DNA of 64,000 bases from Choristoneura fumiferana (Eukaryota; Arthropoda; Insecta; Lepidoptera; Tortricidae). The notes beneath the pieces are model-generated. The model was given only the letters and a program-made list of their open reading frames with translations. It was not told the DNA's origin and did not search any database. The position numbers and the translations under genes are program-made. This document shows positions 36,380-46,305 of the stretch, one piece after another. The stretch spans positions 5,213,635-5,277,634 of the forward strand of contig NC_133486.1 of assembly GCF_025370935.1 (NCBI RefSeq), written 5' to 3'. How positions within the stretch are numbered: position 1 is the first letter of the stretch; each line of letters opens with the position of its first letter.

Positions 36380-38389
36380 TAGGGCTTGCACTATCCGGTA
36401 ACTTTTTATTATCCGGATATTTCGGATATTTGAAATCTCAGTATCCGGATATCCGGTTATTTTGAATAATTTGAATAATTTTCAAATATTTAAAAAAACG
36501 CTAAAAACAATTTTAAATTTGTTTCATCAGACGAATCGTGTTAATTAACTTAATCACTAATTGTCTTATACGCACGTAAAAATCATTATTTTGTCACTTT
36601 GATGAGTGAAATAACTTAAAAACACTTTATAACTTCTCTGTCTCCTGCTTGTTGTTATTTTGCCTTACGGACCAAGAGCCCACGACAGCCAAACCTTCGT
36701 TATATTTTAAAAGCTGAAAGTTTTTTTTTATGCACGGTGTTAATTTTTTAATATAACTGAAAACCGGAAAGCACTTTGCTCAGAAATACTCAGAATCGAG
36801 AGTAGATTCGATTCATCATGTCAGCCGAAAGACGTCCACTGCAGGACTTAGGCCTCGCCCAAGGCTCTCAACTCGGACCAGTCTTGTGCTTTCCGCATCC
36901 AACGCCATTCAGCGATCTTAACCAGGTCGTCGCTCCATCTTATTGGAGGCCTACCGACGGCTCGTCTCCCGCTCCGCGGACGACATTCGAGAACCTTCTA
37001 ACCCCATTGGCCATCAGTCCTGCGAGCACGCTCACTGCCACTTCAGTTTCGCAATTCTTCGGGCTATTTCGGTAACCTTAGTTCTACTGCGGATATCATC
37101 ATTTCTGACTCTATCCGAAGAGAAACCCCGAGCATAGACCTCTCCATAGCCCTTTGAGTGACTTTGAGCTTCCTAATGAGGCCCATCGTTGGCGTCCACG
37201 TCTCAGATCCGTATGTCATCACTGGCAACACGCACTGGTCAAAGACTTTTGACTTCAAACACTGCGGTAATTTGGCCGAAAAGACACTGCAAAGCTTTCC
37301 GAATGCTGCCCAGCCGAGTCGGATTCGACGAGTGATCTCTTTCTCGAAGTTAGACCTACCTAACTGGATCGTTTGTCCCAGGTATACATAGTCGTCAACA
37401 ACTTCGAGCGCAGAGCCTCCGACTATTACGGGAGCTGGCACAACATTAGACATGACTTTCGTCTTGTCCATGTTTATTTTTAAGCTAACTCGGTCGGAAA
37501 CAACTCTGCTGAGGTCAGCGAGCATAGCACTGAGGTCCTCCATAGTCTCAGCCATGACTACAATATCGTCGGCGAATCGAAGGTGAGTGAAGTACTCCCC
37601 ATTATTGTTAATGCCTCGTCCTTTCCAGGCCAGAACCTTAAAATCATCTTCCAATCCAGCGGTGAACAGTTTCGGAGAGATCACATCTCCTTGTCTGACT
37701 CCCCGCTGCAAAGGAATAGGCTTCGTGCTCTGGTCCTGTAGTCGGACTATAACGAAGGATTATAACGATACTATAACGAAGGTCTGGCTCTTGCGGGCTC
37801 TTGCTCTATTATAAGAATAAATAACACAATACAATACAAAGCGTATTGTATTTAACACCAAAAAACATTCATTATAAAATGAAATCAGAACATAAAAGGT
37901 AGGGTAGGAGACGAGAAAACAGGGGTCTAATCGCTAAAAAGCGATCTCTTCTTCTACCTTCTTATTCGACCTGACGATGTTATTAACATAGAATCAAGAA
38001 AAAAGGTGATCAAAGCAGGTGTGTGTAATGTAAGGTAAAAATATATAGAAGATTGAAAAATACATAAAATATAATAATATTAATAAAATAAACACATACA
38101 TTACTTACATACACATTTACCAAAAATTCATCATCGCCACTACCAAACAAGATGTTAAGAATGTACCTAACTAATAAGTATTGCATGTAAACCTTCCTAA
38201 TACAAAAATAAATGTATCTGTGTGTATGCATACACTAGACTAACCTCTCACAATGCGCGAGCGCGCGCTTAATATCAGATATTCGAATTATCCAAATTAT
38301 CCGGATAATGAAGAGCTTCCTATCCGGATTCGAAAATGGGCGGATATCCGGATAATATGGATATCCGGTTATCCGGATTGCAAGCCCTA
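36380..38389 (-). mobile_element. hAT-like element E- (2010 bp), inverted copy of E+
   Basis: Nearly base-for-base the reverse complement of E+ over its whole length, including termini, ATCCGGATA palindromes, LINE-like 3' UTR hairpin and RT cargo. The two differ mainly by isolated indels and substitutions, such as gggg versus ggg in the RT. Its flanks are accgtgtc (left) and atcacaac (right), i.e. one from each of two insertion sites. Confidence 0.75.
36816..37747 (-). pseudogene. RTE-clade reverse transcriptase C-terminal half, in E-
   Basis: Same fragment as in E+. Here the frame is open from QRGVRQGDVISP through HLRFADDIVVMAE to RAMERSMLGVSLR, over 200 codons. A one-base deletion near 37114 then shifts it, and it ends at LRLPK. 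E+ is intact at that site but broken near 32309, so the two copies complement each other's frameshifts. It lacks the endonuclease and N-terminal RT, and so is inactive. Confidence 0.8.
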
Positions 38390-38397
38390 ATCACAAC
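38390..38397 (-). repeat. 8-bp flank atcacaac beyond E-
   Basis: Reverse complement of gttgtgat at 33527-33534. It directly follows the CAAGCCCTA end of E-. Confidence 0.8.
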
Positions 38398-38779
38398 ACA
38401 GCTCATAGTTTTGAGGTCAATATGTTCGTAAGTTGATGCTTATCGAAACAAGAGAAACGCGTGTAAAACATACAATAGAAATGATAACATCAACTCCAAG
38501 ATTTCTAAGTACATAGGTAGTCTTTAAGTTGGCACCAACAGATTTTCTTAGTCAGATTAAATACGCCAACAGTGAAAAAGAATTGAAGCAAGTTAATTCC
38601 AATGATAACAATGTAATCCATGTTAATAGTTGAACAGCGTGATATGTATGTTTACATATATGTATACATGTAAAAATATGAAGAACAAACGAAAGAACAG
38701 CTGCGGTTATGCTAGTTCTTTATGATTATGACGTCAATGACGGTACTAGAAACGGATGATTGAAATCGCGCAACATGCC
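38398..38779. other. No gene recognised
   Basis: AT-rich sequence between E- and the next TIR element. Confidence 0.5.
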
Positions 38780-38781
38780 TA

Positions 38782-39005
38782 TACTCCGTTTAATTTAAGG
38801 TTTGAATTAACGGTCAAATTGTAACACACGTTTCTCAGTATTTCGAACCCAAATGGACTAAAAAAAACCTACTTGTACATTTATTAGCGGTTATTATTAT
38901 GTTTTTATTAAAGAAGTTAACACAACTTTAAATAGTTTCGTTGTTTCATTTAAAAACGTGTGCAAATTTTGCCGTTAAGTTTCAAATGTTAAAATAAATG
39001 GAGTA
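38782..39005 (+). mobile_element. TACTCC MITE, copy 1 (TA-flanked)
   Basis: The ends TACTCCGTTTAA and ..AAATGGAGTA are inverse, and TA dinucleotides flank both sides (38780-38781, 39006-39007), the signature of Tc1/mariner-type insertion. The 224-bp body shares tttgaattaacggtcaaatt and cgttgtttcatttaaaaacg with the inverted copy at 51023-51277. Noncoding. Confidence 0.75.
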
Positions 39006-40049
39006 TAGCACGTTGCGAATAATCTTTGGTCAAAATGCTGAAGTCTTCTTGACGATGAGACAGAAATGAAATGCCTGAAATCATTAATAGGAGATATCGC
39101 TTATTTTAGACAAAGCATTATATAATATGTGAAATTATAAACATGATGAAGAGCTGATTAGCAATGTCAAGAAGAAAGGCCAAATACAGAGAATAATCAA
39201 ATGCTGCGTGCAAGAGCTCAAGTTTAACGCTGTAGGCTATAAGAAATTCTAAATGAGAATCAACTTTGGTAGTTTCAGGCGTTGACTTTAATAGCTTCGT
39301 AACTCGAGAACTTTCAAGGGACGAAGATAAAGTCGTCAACATAAAGCACCACACCGGGCTAACAAGGCCGTCGGTACTCATATATTCTCAAGTTTACGAG
39401 TACCTACCTGAAGAACAGAGCAAGATTCCGTTATTCATGTCATCTAGGGACTTTTCTTTACTACACTCAGTCTACACTGAACCATAAACTACGCACCACA
39501 TTCAAGCAGGCACAGATCAGCTGCACCACATTTCATACCTTACGAATCGGAACTCAAAAAGACGCGACGTTTACTTAGTAACAAGTCCATCGTGTTGCGT
39601 TAAATGCGATTTTGACGCAGCTCAATTTAAACAGCTGTAGCTATTTTGAGCTATTAACTTTCCAAATACCTATGCATTAAAAAACGACGAAACGGACGCG
39701 TCACACCGTCAGCATAAAAAAGTTCCTTATCCTTAATACAGGTATCCCTCACGCACGGAATAAATTCGCGTGGAATAAGCAGACGCGACAGGTACGGTCG
39801 CGTTGATAGATTAGGAGCGTGCGCGGATAAAAAATGAACGCTCTTACATTACACGTGCCGCTGTAATAAAATAAGTGGTAAATGTAAATAGCAGCGTGTA
39901 TAGCGCATTTTCCATTCGCTCTCACAATAGCGTATTGATGAAAGGAATAGAGAAAATCCGTTTAGGATGGTGCGTGCGGCGCTACGCTGTTACTGAAATA
40001 GGGTTATTGATCGAGGCACAGTAATTTTGCATATGAATATGAAAATAAC
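39006..40049. other. No gene recognised
   Basis: The frames at 39118-39487 overlap on both strands and have no recognisable domain. Confidence 0.45.
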
Positions 40050-40105
40050 CGACCAAGTGTGTGTCGGGACACGTGCAGTGTTGTAAGGTTCCGTACTAAT
40101 TGTGG
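40050..40105 (+). repeat. Dispersed '..gaccaag..ggttccgta' repeat fragment
   Basis: aaaataaccgaccaagtgtg..gtaaggttccgtac is a diverged relative of the repeat end at 16920-17000 (minus). Only the terminus is visible. Confidence 0.45.
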
Positions 40106-40132
40106 CAAATATTAAGTTTCAATCGACAATTA

Positions 40133-40910
40133 CGAGGGCGACACTGAAAGTTTTTAGAACTGGCCACTTGTTAACAATATAATAAAAAAGTAAGTTTAAA
40201 TATTGAAAATGGAACTCTTTGCCAATATTATTGAGTATGTATTTCATTCATTTGTCATTTGTTTTACGATTTGGTGGCAAATTGAAAATTGTCTGTGTCA
40301 CGTCAACATGAATTTAACGCGAGAAAATTTTCGTGCAATGATTTTTTATGACTTTCGATGTCATTTAAGTCAACAAGAAAGTTATGATACACTTCAATTG
40401 GCCTTTCATGATGAAGCCCCATCTCGTGCGACCATTTACAACTGGTTTAATGAGTTTAAACGTGGTCGCACTAATCTCACCGATGATCTGCGTGAGGGAC
40501 GGCCTTCTACGGCGACGACTGAAAATAACATCAGTGTTGTGCGGCGTATGATAGAGACTGACAAAAGAGTGACGTATCAGCAGATTCGGACAAGCTTAGG
40601 CATCGGGGTCAGGAAGCTTTGTGCGAGGTGGATACCTCATAATTTGACCGAGGCCCAAGAACTCCGTCGGGTTGATTGGTGCCGTGAAATGATGCAAAGA
40701 TTTAACAGAGGTGACTCAAATGCTGTTTTCGACATACTTACGGATGACGAAAGCTGGGTTTACTGTTATGATCCAGAAACCAAGAGACAGACTGCTCAAT
40801 GGGTGTTTCCTTTTGAGGAGTTGCCAACTAAAGTGAAGAGAGGTCGAAGCGTGGGAAAAAAGATGGTGGCCTCATTCTTCGGAAGGACAGGTCACTATGC
40901 GACAATTGTA
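40133..40910 (+). mobile_element. Mariner transposon, 3'-truncated
   Basis: The element starts after a TA (40131-40132) with CGAGGGCGACACTGAAAGTT, a mariner-type terminal inverted repeat, and contains the transposase pseudogene. The 3' half and right TIR are absent. The sequence is interrupted at 40910 by a Helitron-like insertion and does not resume beyond it. Confidence 0.75.
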
Positions 40911-40919
40911 TCCTACTAA
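40308..40919 (+). pseudogene. Mariner-family transposase, truncated
   Basis: The likely start is the ATG at 40308 (MNLTRENFRAMIFYDFRC), where mariner proteins of this type begin; the frame is also open upstream to 40203. The DNA-binding part (APSRATIYNWFNEFKRGRT, DDLREGRPSTATTE) is followed by an internal deletion after SLGIG that removes the usual second helix-turn-helix stretch. Next come VRKLCARW, WIPHNLTEAQ and the first catalytic aspartate in LTDDESWVYCYDPETK. It ends at VASFFGRTGHYATIV, so the second and third acidic residues of the DD34D triad are lost. About 200 codons remain of roughly 345. Inactive. Confidence 0.9.
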
Positions 40920-40939
40920 TATTATAAATGCGAAAGTTT

Positions 40940-40961
40940 GTGAGTGAGTGAGTGAGTGAGT
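40940..40961 (+). repeat. GAGT microsatellite
   Basis: Five or more tandem gagt units directly after the Helitron 5' terminus. Confidence 0.85.
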
Positions 40962-41049
40962 ATGTTTGTTACTCTTTCACGCTGAAACGGCTGGACGGAT
41001 TTGGATGAAATTTGGCGAAAAGTTAGTTTATAACCTGGATTAAAACATA

Positions 41050-42770
41050 GGATACTTTTTATCCCGATATTCCCCCGGGATAGGGATAAAATCTTGAAAT
41101 AATAACCACTGGGCTTAGAGTCATGAAATTTGGTATGTAGGTAACTGGACGTCTGGAATAACACGTAAGGGACTTTTTGACTCGATATTCCCACGGGATA
41201 CCTAGGGATAAAATCTCGAAATAACAACCACTGGGTTTAGAGCCATGAATTTTGGTATGTAGGTAGCTGGACCTCTGGAATAACACACAGGCTAATTTTT
41301 ATCCCGATATTCCCACGGGATAGGGATAAAATCTGGAAATAACAACCTCTAGGCTTAGAGTCATGAAATTTGGTATGTAGGTAGTTGGACGTTTGGAATA
41401 ACAGATAGGTGACTTTTTGACCCGATATTCCCACGGGATACCTAGGGATAAAATCTTGAAATAACAACCGCAGGGCTTAGAGCCATGAAATTTAGTATGT
41501 AGGTAGCTGGACCTCTGGAATAACACATAGGCTACTTTTTATCCCGATATTCCCCCGGGATAGGGATAAAATCTTGAAATAATAACCACTGGGCTTAGAG
41601 TCATGAAATTTGGTATGTAGGTAACTGGACGTCTGGAATAACACGTAAGGGACTTTTTGACTCGATATTCCCACGGGATACCTAGGGATAAAATCTTGAA
41701 ATAACAACCGCAGGGTTTAGAGCCATGAAATTTAGTATGTAGGTAGCTGGACCTCTGGAATAACACATAGGTGACTTTTTGACCCGATATTCCCACGGGA
41801 TACCTAGGGATAAAATCTTGAAATAACAACCGCTGGGCTTAGAGCCATGAAATTTAGTATGTAGGTAGCTGGACCTCTGGAATAACACATAGGCTACTTT
41901 TTATTCCGATATTCCCCCGGGATAGGGATAAAATCTTGAAATAATAACCACTGGGCTTAGAGTCATAAAATTTGGTATGTAGGTAACTGGACGTCTGAAA
42001 TAACACATAGGCTACTTTTTATCCCGATATTCCCCCGGGATAGGGATAAAATCTTGAAATAATAACCACTGGGCTTAGAGTCATGAAATTTGGTATGTAG
42101 GTAACTGGACGTCTGGAATAACACGTAAGGGACTTTTTGACTCGATATTCCCACGGGATACCTAGGGATAAAATCTTGAAATAACAACCGCAGGGCTTAG
42201 AGCCATGAAATTTAGTATGTAGGTAGCTGGACCTCTGAAATAACACACAGGCTAATTTTTATCCCGATATTCCCACGGGATAGGGATAAAATCTCGAAAT
42301 AACAACCTCTAGGCTTAGAGTCATGAAATTTGGTATGTAGGTAGTTGGACGTTTGGAATAACAGATAGGTGACTTTTTGACCCGATATTCTCACGGGATA
42401 CCTAGGGATAAAATCTTGAAATAACAACCGCAGGGTTTAGAGCCATGAAATTTAGTATGTAGGTAGCTGGACCTCTGGAATAACACATAGGCTACTTTTT
42501 ATTCCGATATTCCCCCGGGATAGGGATAAAATCTTGAAATAATAACCACTGGGCTTAGAGTCATGAAATTTGGTATGTAGGAAGCTGGATGTCTAGAAAA
42601 ACACGTAGACGTCTTTTTGACCATGGGGTCGATATTACCACGGGATACCTAGGAATAAAATGTCGAAATAACAACCGCTGGGCTTAGAGGCATGAAATTT
42701 GGATGTATGTAGCCGTATGTCTGCAATAACACATAAGTACGCTACTTTTTATCCCGATATTCCCACGGTA
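41050..42770 (+). repeat. Minisatellite, 120-bp units in a higher-order pattern
   Basis: About 14-15 tandem units, each with cgatattccc, gggataaaatctt, tagag.catgaaattt and tatgtaggta. Two unit types alternate: A ('cgggatagggataaaatc', ~118 bp) and B ('cgggatacctagggataaaa', ~122 bp). The dimer is therefore ~240 bp. The order is A B A B A B B A A B A B A B A, with phase slips near 41760 and 42000. The first four units (from about 41065) closely match units nine to twelve (from about 42025). Open frames on the minus strand exist because 120 is divisible by three; they are not genes. Confidence 0.9.
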
Positions 42771-42806
42771 TAGTTTTGTAACTAAGGGACCCCATATATC
42801 CCTGTA

Positions 42807-42822
42807 TTATTATTATTATTAT
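42807..42822 (+). repeat. ATT microsatellite
   Basis: Five tandem att units inside the Helitron-like element. Confidence 0.8.
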
Positions 42823-43289
42823 TTCGTATTTTTTCTTTAATTGTATACTGTAGTTTTTAAGTATTTTATTTGTAATTATTTTATTTTGAAAAAATGATTT
42901 TCTGCCAAGTTTCTTGCGGCGCATTCTTCTTGGCAATGATGGTCTTTCCAAAAGTTCTGGTAGTATAAAAAATGACGTGTAAAAGTGCCCATTGCGGCCT
43001 ATTTACTGAATAAATGATTTGAATTTGAATTTTGCATCTGAATTTGGATAGGGAAAAATTTTTGAAACTTCAGCACTGGGTTTAGACTCTTGAATTTTGT
43101 ACAGTTACTTATTCACAACACAACCTCAATGAAGACCACGATATAAAAATTGGAAATTTCCAGTGGAATTTTGTAAAATCCCGAAAATTTCAATTGTAGC
43201 TACCACACCGAATAGTTTACGCGTGCGAAGCCGCGGGTAAAAGCTAGTGGATAAATATATTTATATAGATATATACAGTAGATTTATAT

Positions 43290-43416
43290 GTATATATCTA
43301 TATAATTATATTTATCCGCTGCTTTGTACCCATAACACAAGCTTTGCTAAGCTTACTTTGGGACTAGGTCAATTGGTGTGAATTGTCCCGTGATATTTAT
43401 TTATTTATTATTATTA
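43290..43416 (+). mobile_element. tRNA-derived SINE tail, copy 4
   Basis: Shares only the 3' part of the family: tttatccgctgctttgtacc, cataacacaagctttgc, tttgggactaggtcaattgg, gatatttatttatttat. The head is missing. Confidence 0.65.
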
Positions 43417-43529
43417 TATTAAGCTACACTTCCCCCTTTTAACCACCAACACATCACACACTCCCATGATTTTGTCACAGTAAACTTCCGAACACTTGTA
43501 CATATACCGCATCAAAGTTTAATACGTCA

Positions 43530-43660
43530 GAGTTCTGTTTCGCCTGTGCGGCACAGGCACAGGCAGCCCTATCCCAGGGGCGTGTCAGGGAAGCCTAGCC
43601 TGGGAGTCACGGCCAAGGTCGCCCCCCTCGCCCCGGGCGATGCCAGCCAGCTCAATGAGA
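43530..43660. other. GC-rich patch of unknown nature
   Basis: Contains gtgcggcacaggcacaggca and cgcccccctcgccccgggcg, well above the local GC content. A 72-codon frame crosses it without recognisable similarity. It may be a fragment of another retroelement. Confidence 0.3.
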
Positions 43661-43857
43661 CACGCACGCTTGTGACTCACTACTGCTTATATTTGTATGA
43701 TGTACGGATATTACGATATGTAGACAAAAACGAAACTCGATTCTTTATTTTTTTACTCAAATAAAAATAAAAAACTCAAGGCGTTGAAACAGGCTGAGCT
43801 GAACGGCTAACACTGCTGCTCATTGACAACAACTTTTCTAACCCTGCAGAACAAGCT

Positions 43858-44070
43858 AAAAAACCAGCCAAGTACGAGTTGGACTCGCACACCGAGGGTT
43901 CCTCCATACAAAATTGCAAGTATTAAAAAATCCAGTGTTAGTAGAGACCTGCTTCTAAGCAAATTGTACGCAGTGTGGGATCATTTTAGCTCGTATATTG
44001 TCAAGACAAACAGACAATGGTCGAACGTGATTATATTTTTAGGTCTGACTGTACAAGAAAGAAAATTCTG
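43858..44070 (+). repeat. Dispersed repeat, truncated copy of the 20775 family
   Basis: Begins taaaaaaccagccaagtacg..ggactcgcacaccgagggtt and shares 'tgtacgcagtgtggg' with the full copy, then diverges. The 3' half is missing. Confidence 0.65.
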
Positions 44071-44103
44071 AGTGACGAGTCGGAAACAGAGTCCTGACCT
44101 AAC

Positions 44104-44275
44104 AATACAAATACAATGCAATACAAATATTCTTTATTGCACACCACAAATCAGTAAAAAAAAAAGATATAATAGACTATTCAGGGAAGACAATAGGCGG
44201 TCTTATCGCTTAAAAGCGATCTCTTCCAGACAACCATTTGGGTACATAGATCTTAAGACCTGACCTGACACACTC
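44104..44275 (-). mobile_element. LINE 3' UTR with AGCGAT hairpin
   Basis: Contains 'ttctttattgcacacc' and the hairpin atcgcttaaaagcgat (44205-44220). On the minus strand this reads ..gaagagatcgcttttaagcg..gtgcaataaagaat.., a recurrent lepidopteran LINE 3' end. The same hairpin occurs inside both E copies. Confidence 0.55.
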
Positions 44276-44344
44276 ATTAATGCCTAGCCCAAACCTTTGG
44301 AGCTAGAAAATCTTACATAGTGTTTCCGTTTCATAATGTAAAGT

Positions 44345-44635
44345 ATTGCAGGTGGTAGGACCTTGTGCAAGGTCTGCCCGGATCGCTTCCACCATCTTTC
44401 TCGCTAATCCTGCCGTGAAGCAGCAGTGCTTGCACTGTTGTGTTTCGGTGTGGAGAGTAAAACAGCCGGTGAAATTACTGGCACTTGGAAGTATCCCATC
44501 TTAGGCCTCTAGGTTGGCAACACATCTGCAATCCCCCTAGTGTTGCAGGTGTCTATGGGCGGTGGTGATATCTTACCATCAGGAGACCCACTTGCTCGTT
44601 TGCCATCCAGTCGAATAAAATAAAATAAAAAACCC
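44345..44635 (+). mobile_element. Retroelement 3' end, fullest copy
   Basis: Runs from ggtggtaggaccttgtgcaa through gcagtgcttgcactgttgtg, cggtgaaattactggcactt and taggcctctaggttggcaac to ctcgtttgccatccagtcg and an A-rich tail (aataaaataaaataaaaaa). The same sequence occurs inverted at 53945-54165, and just the last ~40 bp at 57027-57068. The A-rich 3' end and variable 5' truncation fit a non-LTR element or a SINE. Confidence 0.65.
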
Positions 44636-44747
44636 ACAGGATAAGATGATCAGCAATAGGGGCGAAACCGCTGGCGCAAGCTAATCGCAGTTTACTTGAT
44701 TGAAAATGCAGCTACATGATTGATTAATAATGCATGCTAGCAGTTCG

Positions 44748-44880
44748 GTTCTGGCACCTCGCCGGCCGCTGCCGCGGCACGCTCGCTTCGCTCGCTCGGC
44801 TCGTGCGTTGTTGGTCGCAATTCTACCTAACACTCCTCCTCGCTGACGCTAGTCGTCGCACCTAACTTCAATTTGATAAA
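44748..44880 (+). repeat. Dispersed GC-rich repeat (cgcttcgctcgctcgg)
   Basis: ggttctggcacctcgccggc..cttcgctcgctcggctcgtg closely matches the centre of the foldback element at 6980-7105, so the segment occurs both alone and inside that element. Confidence 0.65.
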
Positions 44881-44924
44881 AGCTAGTATATTTATATAGT
44901 CAACTCAGTAAAATCCTACCTGTC

Positions 44925-45245
44925 GTTTGGCCGATTTTATCTACGCAGATTACGAAACAAAAACCGACTAAACATTAAATCCACTTAACAATATGAATGC
45001 CATATGATAACTCTGCTTATTGTGTCTCGACGAACAGTTGCTCGATTTACTGAAACAATTATGAAACAAACAATCTACTAAACGTAAATCTGCTTATCGC
45101 TATTCTTCCTGCCGACTACTCGGCGAAACGAATAATAGGCGTAACGAAATTATACCAAACGTTGCTCAGCCAAAAGAAAAATCTGCCAATAGTTGTCTGC
45201 GAAACGAAAATCTGCGTAATGTAACTCGGCGAAACGACAGGTCAC
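44925..45245. repeat. Degenerate array with ggcgaaacga motifs
   Basis: Recurring phrases such as ctcggcgaaacga, aatctgcgtaa, actaaacgtaaatctgctta at irregular spacing. A decayed minisatellite similar in style to the array at 130-375, with a different motif. Confidence 0.5.
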
Positions 45246-45249
45246 CAAG

Positions 45250-46300
45250 TATAACCCATCCCTGAAAGGATGGTAAAAGAACGTCTTGCTCGACTTCAAT
45301 ATTGGTCACACTTTTTATAATGGTATGCGTCACAGATAAATAACTTTCTTATAACTGGAATGTTTTTACCTGATAAAAAGTATAATCACATTTTCGTACT
45401 AAATATAAAACATATTATCTAATTCATATTCATATGAATCGATCACGATTCACAATATCGGTTAGTAAAGCTTATATTATATGACTTGTAAGGAAATAGA
45501 CGGTTAATATTTTTTCATCTAAATCGTATAGGAACCTGCATTAATATCTGCCACAGCGGAGCGTGCAAAAATATTCGACGCGTTCTACCAGTCCTAGAAA
45601 TAAAGTCGTGTCTGATCTTTATGCACGCTTTGTTATGTCAGATATTGGTGCTGGTGACTGTACATACCGATGGATGACGATGACTTTCACACATCAAACA
45701 TATAGTAAGATTTTATGCTAAAAGCAAGCTCTTGCATTGACTGTACTGTACTTGTTTATTGTATCATCCATCTCGTCAATGAGTCCTGCACACATACACA
45801 TACCAAATTCAAGTCAACCCGACATACATAAAACGGGTGTGGATCGACTAGCAGAATTTAACCAGAAACTTATACTTCGTAACATAACATAACTTATAAA
45901 AGCGTGCATCGAACAACAGTGGTGTGATTCTCTAAAACAGTTTCATCCAATCCGCGGACAAGGCACTCATCTCATCTGTACACACATACCATGAAAGGGA
46001 TGTTAGCGTAATGCCCGCATCGAAACCTAGCGGGTGCTAGGGTACCTTTGTGCCATACAGTAAATTGCCTATAATGGAAAATACCTAAGTGTACCGGCAA
46101 GCCCCAATACTCGTCCGAGTAAGATAACGCTATCTGCTTTTTCTACACATACCGTACCTAGTATTTTCTGCACTGTTTAAATTATAGCAATTTACTAGGT
46201 AAGTTCTCAACTGACAATACTTCTTTCAATAAAAAAAATCTAACATGATAAAATAGACTAGATGATAGAAAAAAATAGAATAAACTAACCAACAAAAAGT
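45250..46300. other. No gene; one diverged inverted repeat
   Basis: Within it, 45538-45648 has diverged inverted ends (taatatctgccacagcggag / gctttgttatgtcagatatt), probably an old MITE. The rest is AT-rich with no recognisable gene. Confidence 0.45.
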
Positions 46301-46305
46301 TGGAC

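Larger units (their letters stand above)
35332..36716. repeat. Direct duplicate, right side of gap
   Basis: Partner of 33861-35231. It begins at the first base after the Ns and is the cleaner of the two, keeping longer open frames and continuing without interruption into E-. Confidence 0.85.
40911..43247 (+). mobile_element. Helitron-like element with internal minisatellite (2.3 kb)
   Basis: The 5' terminus is TCCTACTAATATTATAAATG. The 3' terminus is gcgaagccgcgggtaaaagCTAG, with its short GC hairpin. Insertion is between A (40910) and T (43248), as Helitrons do, and it interrupts the mariner. No Rep/helicase frame is present, so it is non-autonomous (resembling the lepidopteran Lep1 type, by recall). 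Most of its length is the 120-bp array at 41050-42770. A LINE-like 3' segment (ttgaataaatgatttgaattt) lies near 43005. The short relative at 52997-53491 lacks the expanded array. Confidence 0.65.

Noticed and set aside
33861..36716. Biological tandem duplication of the RT fragment
   Set aside because: The divergence is almost entirely single-base indels and one repeat border coincides with the gap, so an assembly artefact is the simpler reading.
41050..42770. CRISPR-like array
   Set aside because: Units are contiguous 120-bp repeats without unique spacers, in an insect genome.
40922..42951. Many minus-strand frames of 70-100 codons beginning near MLFQ.. / ..SYLHTKFHDSK..
   Set aside because: They are translations of the 120-bp minisatellite, which stays open because the unit is a multiple of three. 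They repeat each other and have no independent coding evidence.
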